Below are positions 16,823-20,501 of a stretch of 20,501 nt of DNA, piece after piece. A program made the position numbers and the translations under genes. The notes under the pieces were generated by a model. It did not search any database and was not told where the DNA came from. It worked only from the letters and a program-made list of their open reading frames with translations. This DNA comes from Rickettsia typhi. GTDB taxonomy: Bacteria; Pseudomonadota; Gammaproteobacteria; Burkholderiales; Burkholderiaceae_C. The stretch spans positions 1 through 20,501 of the forward strand of contig CALPPP020000003.1 in assembly GCA_943325485.2 (NCBI GenBank). Reading direction: 5' to 3'. The stretch's first letter is position 1. Every line of letters starts with the position of its first letter.

Positions 16823-19108
16823 ATGAAATTTCGTTTCCCCATCGTCATCATTGACGAAGACTTTCGTTCTGAAAATACCTCGGGGCTTGGTATTCGAGCG
16901 CTGGCCCAAGCTATTGAAAGCGAAGGCTATGAAGTCATGGGCGTCACCAGCTATGGCGACTTGAGTCAGTTTGCACAACAGCAATCACGTGCAAGCGCTT
17001 TTATTCTTTCAATCGACGATGAAGAATTCACGCCTGGTCCAGATTTAGACCCTGCCGTGGTGAACCTTCGAAGTTTTATTGACGAAGTTCGGCGTAAAAA
17101 TACGGATGTCCCCATTTATGTCTACGGTGAAACAAAGACGTCACGTCATTTGCCCAATGACATTTTGCGAGAGTTGCATGGCTTCATCCATATGTTTGAG
17201 GACACCCCTGAGTTCGTTGCGAGACACATCATTCGCGAGGCTAAAAGTTATTTAGAGGGGGTTCAGCCACCTTTTTTCAAAGCTTTGCTGGATTACGCAG
17301 AGGACGGCTCCTACTCATGGCATTGCCCTGGGCATTCGGGTGGTGTTGCTTTTCTTAAGAGCCCTGTGGGTCAAATGTTTCATCAGTTTTTTGGCGAAAA
17401 CATGCTCAGAGCCGACGTTTGCAATGCGGTTGAGGAACTAGGGCAACTGCTTGACCATGACGGCGCTATCGGCGAAAGTGAACGAAATGCAGCGAGAATT
17501 TTCAATGCTGACCATTGTTTTTTCGTTACCAATGGCACCAGCACGTCCAACAAAATTGTGTGGCACCACACGGTAGCGCCAGGGGACGTGGTGGTGGTGG
17601 ACAGAAACTGCCACAAATCCGTTTTGCACTCCATCATCATGACCGGCGCTATTCCTGTTTTTCTCAAACCCACAAGAAACCATTTCGGCATCATTGGTCC
17701 TATTCCCCAGAGCGAGTTTGAACCTGCTGCGATTGAAGCCAAAATCAAAGCCAACCCTTTGCTCAAGGGAAAAGCAAGTAGCACACTCAAACCCAAGGTA
17801 TTGACCCTGACCCAATCCACTTATGACGGTGTTTTGTACAACACAGAAACCATCAAGAACATGTTGGATGGCTATATTCCCAACTTGCACTTTGACGAGG
17901 CTTGGTTGCCCCATGCGGCTTTTCATCCTTTTTACGGCACTTACCATGCCATGGGTAAAAAGCGTATCAGACCCAAAGAAGCGATGGTTTATTCCACACA
18001 GTCCGTCCATAAGCTGCTTGCGGGCATCAGTCAAGCAAGCCATGTGTTGGTGCAAGACTCTCAAACACATCACTTAGACAGGCATTTGTTCAATGAAGCC
18101 TATTTGATGCACACCAGCACAAGTCCTCAATACAGCATCATTGCCAGTTGCGATGTGGCTGCTGCCATGATGGAGCCTCCCGGCGGAACCGCTTTGGTTG
18201 AAGAAAGCATTGCGGAGGCTTTAGATTTTCGTCGCGCCATGCGCAAGGTGGATGCCGAATACGGCAAGGATTGGTGGTTCAAGGTGTGGGGGCCAGAAAA
18301 CCTGGTGGATGATGGAATTGGTCGCGCGGATAACTGGATCATCAAAGCGGAGAAAAAGGGGCGTAAAAAGAAAAATGAAGACCCCAATTGGCATGGCTTT
18401 GGTGATTTAGCTGACGGTTTCAATATGCTGGACCCCATCAAGGCAACGATCGTCACGCCTGGCTTGAATTTGGATGGCAAGTTTGACAAGGCCGGTATTC
18501 CTGCAAGCATCGTGACAAAATTTTTAGCAGAACATGGCGTGATTGTTGAAAAAACTGGTCTCTACAGTTTTTTCATCATGTTCACCATTGGCATCACCAA
18601 GGGACGTTGGAATTCTTTGTTAACCGCTTTGCAGCAGTTCAAAGACGATTACGACAGAAATCAGCCTATGTGGCGCATCTTGCCCGAGTTTTGTCAAAAG
18701 TATGCACGTTATGAAAGGATGGGCCTGCGTGACTTATGCCACCATATTCATTCCTTGTATTCAAAATTTGACATAGCAAAACTCACCACAGAAATGTATT
18801 TGAGCGACCTTAAACCTGCGATGAAGCCCAGTGATGCTTACTCTCAAATAGCCCATCGCAACACAGAGAGAGTTCCCATCGACGAATTAGAAGGCCGCAT
18901 CACAACAAGCTTGGTCACGCCTTATCCTCCAGGCATTCCACTGCTGATTCCTGGCGAAGTGTTCAATAAAAAAATCATCGACTATTTAAAATTTGCACGT
19001 GAGTTCAACCTGCAATGCCCTGGTTTTGAAACAGATATCCATGGACTGGTTGAAGTGAAAGACGATCAAGGCAAGACCCATTATTTTGCAGATTGTGTCA
19101 AGAATTGA
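16823..19108 (+). CDS. Orn/Lys/Arg decarboxylase, PLP-dependent (prokaryotic fold I)
   Basis: Cytoplasmic pyridoxal-phosphate enzyme that decarboxylates a basic amino acid to a diamine. The 761 residues match the bacterial biodegradative type. The N-terminal response-regulator-like wing domain is about 1-135 ([12 protein letters not shown]). The large PLP domain holds [47 protein letters not shown] (D358) and the Schiff-base lysine K397 in STQSVHKLL. The C-terminal domain has [14 protein letters not shown] and FETDIHG. By recall it looks closer to Pseudomonas LdcA (lysine) than to E. coli AdiA (arginine) in several segments, but the substrate cannot be settled. A basic insert, [10 protein letters not shown], stands before WHGFGDL. 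GGAG 6 bases upstream supports the ATG. Methylmalonyl-CoA mutase follows after 8 bases. Confidence 0.92.
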   Translation: MKFRFPIVIIDEDFRSENTSGLGIRALAQAIESEGYEVMGVTSYGDLSQFAQQQSRASAFILSIDDEEFTPGPDLDPAVVNLRSFIDEVRRKNTDVPIYVYGETKTSRHLPNDILRELHGFIHMFEDTPEFVARHIIREAKSYLEGVQPPFFKALLDYAEDGSYSWHCPGHSGGVAFLKSPVGQMFHQFFGENMLRADVCNAVEELGQLLDHDGAIGESERNAARIFNADHCFFVTNGTSTSNKIVWHHTVAPGDVVVVDRNCHKSVLHSIIMTGAIPVFLKPTRNHFGIIGPIPQSEFEPAAIEAKIKANPLLKGKASSTLKPKVLTLTQSTYDGVLYNTETIKNMLDGYIPNLHFDEAWLPHAAFHPFYGTYHAMGKKRIRPKEAMVYSTQSVHKLLAGISQASHVLVQDSQTHHLDRHLFNEAYLMHTSTSPQYSIIASCDVAAAMMEPPGGTALVEESIAEALDFRRAMRKVDAEYGKDWWFKVWGPENLVDDGIGRADNWIIKAEKKGRKKKNEDPNWHGFGDLADGFNMLDPIKATIVTPGLNLDGKFDKAGIPASIVTKFLAEHGVIVEKTGLYSFFIMFTIGITKGRWNSLLTALQQFKDDYDRNQPMWRILPEFCQKYARYERMGLRDLCHHIHSLYSKFDIAKLTTEMYLSDLKPAMKPSDAYSQIAHRNTERVPIDELEGRITTSLVTPYPPGIPLLIPGEVFNKKIIDYLKFAREFNLQCPGFETDIHGLVEVKDDQGKTHYFADCVKN

Positions 19109-19116
19109 TTTTTATT

Positions 19117-20501
19117 ATGAGCCAAGAAAAATCTTTGTACCCGCAAGCATCTTTGCAGCAATGGGCTGATGCCGCCCAAAAATCTTCCCCTGGTTCTGAT
19201 CTTTTGGGGTTGAATTGGAATACGCCTGACGGAATTTCTATCAAGCCCTTGTACACAGCCAAAGATTTGCAAGGTCTTATGCATACAGACACCTTGCCAG
19301 GTTTTGCGCCCTACCTAAGAGGTCCACAAGCAACCATGTATGCCGTGCGTCCTTGGACCATTCGTCAGTATGCTGGGTTTTCAACGGCTGAAGAATCCAA
19401 TGCTTTTTACAGAAAAGCATTGGCAAGTGGTGGTCAAGGGGTATCGGTTGCTTTCGATTTGGCCACCCACAGAGGTTATGACTCAGATCATCCAAGGGTC
19501 ATGGGTGATGTCGGTAAAGCGGGTGTGGCAATTGACTCTGTCGAGGATATGAAGATCTTGTTTGATCAAATCCCACTAGACAAAGTCTCTGTTTCTATGA
19601 CCATGAATGGCGCAGTATTGCCGGTTCTTGCTGGCTATATTGTTGCGGCCGAAGAGCAGGGCGTCAGTCAAGAGCAGCTGAGTGGAACAATTCAGAACGA
19701 TATTCTGAAAGAGTTCATGGTGCGAAATACGTATATTTACCCGCCTGAACCCAGTATGCGGATCGTGGGTGACATCATCGCCTACACCGCCCAGCACATG
19801 CCGAAATTCAATTCCATCAGCATCAGCGGCTATCACATGCAGGAGGCTGGTGCCAACCAGTCTTTAGAACTCGCCCTGACTTTGGCCGATGGGCAAGAAT
19901 ATGTCCGAACCGCTTTAGCCAAAGGCTTGGATGTGGATTCGTTTGCGCCTCGCTTATCGTTTTTTTGGGCGATAGGCATGAATTTTTACCTTGAGATTGC
20001 CAAAATGCGGGCAGCAAGGCTTTTATGGTTTCGAATCATGAAAGATTTCGACGCAAAAAATCCAAAGAGCATGATGTTGCGAACCCACTGTCAAACCTCT
20101 GGTTGGAGTTTGACTGAGCAAGACCCCTACAACAACATTGTGCGCACTACCATTGAAGCGATGGCGGCAGTTTTTGGGGGCACTCAAAGTCTGCATACCA
20201 ATAGCTTTGATGAAGCGATTGCTTTGCCTACCGAATTTTCTTCTCGTATTGCGAGAAACACCCAATTGATTATTCAAGAGGAGACCCACATCAGCAACGT
20301 GATCGATCCATGGGCTGGCAGCTACATGATGGAGACGGTCACGCAAGAAATGGCTGACGAAGCATGGAAAATCATTGAAGAAGTCAATGCCATGGGTGGC
20401 ATGACCAAAGCTGTCGATTCTGGTTGGGCGAAATTGAAAATCGAAGCTGCGGCTGCTGACAAGCAAGCTCGCATTGACTCCGGACAAGATGTGATTGTGG
20501 G
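19117..20501 (+). CDS. scpA: Methylmalonyl-CoA mutase, N-terminal part (3' end outside window)
   Basis: Adenosylcobalamin-dependent isomerase interconverting methylmalonyl-CoA and succinyl-CoA, used in propionate or odd-chain and branched-chain catabolism or in running the route backwards. The frame is open from the ATG for 461 codons to the window edge; the family is about 715 residues, so the C-terminal B12-binding domain lies outside. The TIM-barrel part shows [61 protein letters not shown] and [13 protein letters not shown]85, R203 and H240 align with Y89, R207 and H244 of Propionibacterium mutase, so the substrate is methylmalonyl-CoA rather than isobutyryl-CoA, whose enzymes have F and Q at the first two positions. 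No Shine-Dalgarno is evident; it lies 8 bases after the decarboxylase and is probably coupled to it. The symbol follows the single-polypeptide E. coli naming. Confidence 0.93.
   Translation, partial: MSQEKSLYPQASLQQWADAAQKSSPGSDLLGLNWNTPDGISIKPLYTAKDLQGLMHTDTLPGFAPYLRGPQATMYAVRPWTIRQYAGFSTAEESNAFYRKALASGGQGVSVAFDLATHRGYDSDHPRVMGDVGKAGVAIDSVEDMKILFDQIPLDKVSVSMTMNGAVLPVLAGYIVAAEEQGVSQEQLSGTIQNDILKEFMVRNTYIYPPEPSMRIVGDIIAYTAQHMPKFNSISISGYHMQEAGANQSLELALTLADGQEYVRTALAKGLDVDSFAPRLSFFWAIGMNFYLEIAKMRAARLLWFRIMKDFDAKNPKSMMLRTHCQTSGWSLTEQDPYNNIVRTTIEAMAAVFGGTQSLHTNSFDEAIALPTEFSSRIARNTQLIIQEETHISNVIDPWAGSYMMETVTQEMADEAWKIIEEVNAMGGMTKAVDSGWAKLKIEAAAADKQARIDSGQDVIV

Noticed and set aside
17438..18073. 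211-codon minus-strand frame opposite the decarboxylase
   Set aside because: It is antisense to the catalytic PLP domain and has no domain, ribosome site or conserved motif of its own.

Overview
The window is a dense stretch of chromosomal housekeeping genes from a betaproteobacterium. Protein style (FtsH, CarA, RlmE, the TrmH-family methyltransferase) and gene order point to Burkholderiales, most likely a Comamonadaceae-like lineage with modest GC (judged by eye just under 50%, low for that family). The species cannot be named from this sequence alone. No insertion sequence, prophage, CRISPR array, defence gene or other accessory element is visible. No gap without a gene reaches 300 bases.

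Layout. (1) 2-3269: the end of the lipid A / nuclease operon, lpxA (cut by the window edge), lpxB, rnhB and a TrmH/SpoU-family RNA methyltransferase, tightly packed with 4-8 base overlaps. (2) 3270-8303: a 119-base leader, then carA-carB overlapping by 8 bases, then greA. (3) 8310-8786 on the minus strand: a YhbY-type RNA-binding protein, convergent with greA and divergent from the next operon. (4) 8822-13765: rlmE, ftsH, folP, glmM, the same cluster found in Escherichia coli next to greA/yhbY. (5) 13830-16338: ppk1 and sixA, one base apart. (6) 16463-16741: a 46-residue lipoprotein gene too short for most gene finders, a terminator that works on both strands, and tRNA-Ser(GGA) on the minus strand. 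(7) 16823-20501: an Orn/Lys/Arg decarboxylase and, 8 bases later, methylmalonyl-CoA mutase, which runs off the window.

Together the genes cover lipid A synthesis (lpxA, lpxB), RNA processing and ribosome assembly (rnhB, methyltransferase, yhbY, rlmE), carbamoyl phosphate for pyrimidines and arginine (carAB), transcript cleavage (greA), membrane proteolysis (ftsH), folate (folP), amino-sugar supply for cell wall and LPS (glmM), polyphosphate (ppk1) and histidine dephosphorylation (sixA).

No convincing new system was found. The points most worth a second look are small: the carA leader with a short ORF that abuts the carA start in frame; a strong hairpin inside the start region of folP; two unusual residues in conserved ligand-binding motifs of the folP product; and the tight pairing of PPK1, which works through a phosphohistidine, with a SixA-type phosphohistidine phosphatase.
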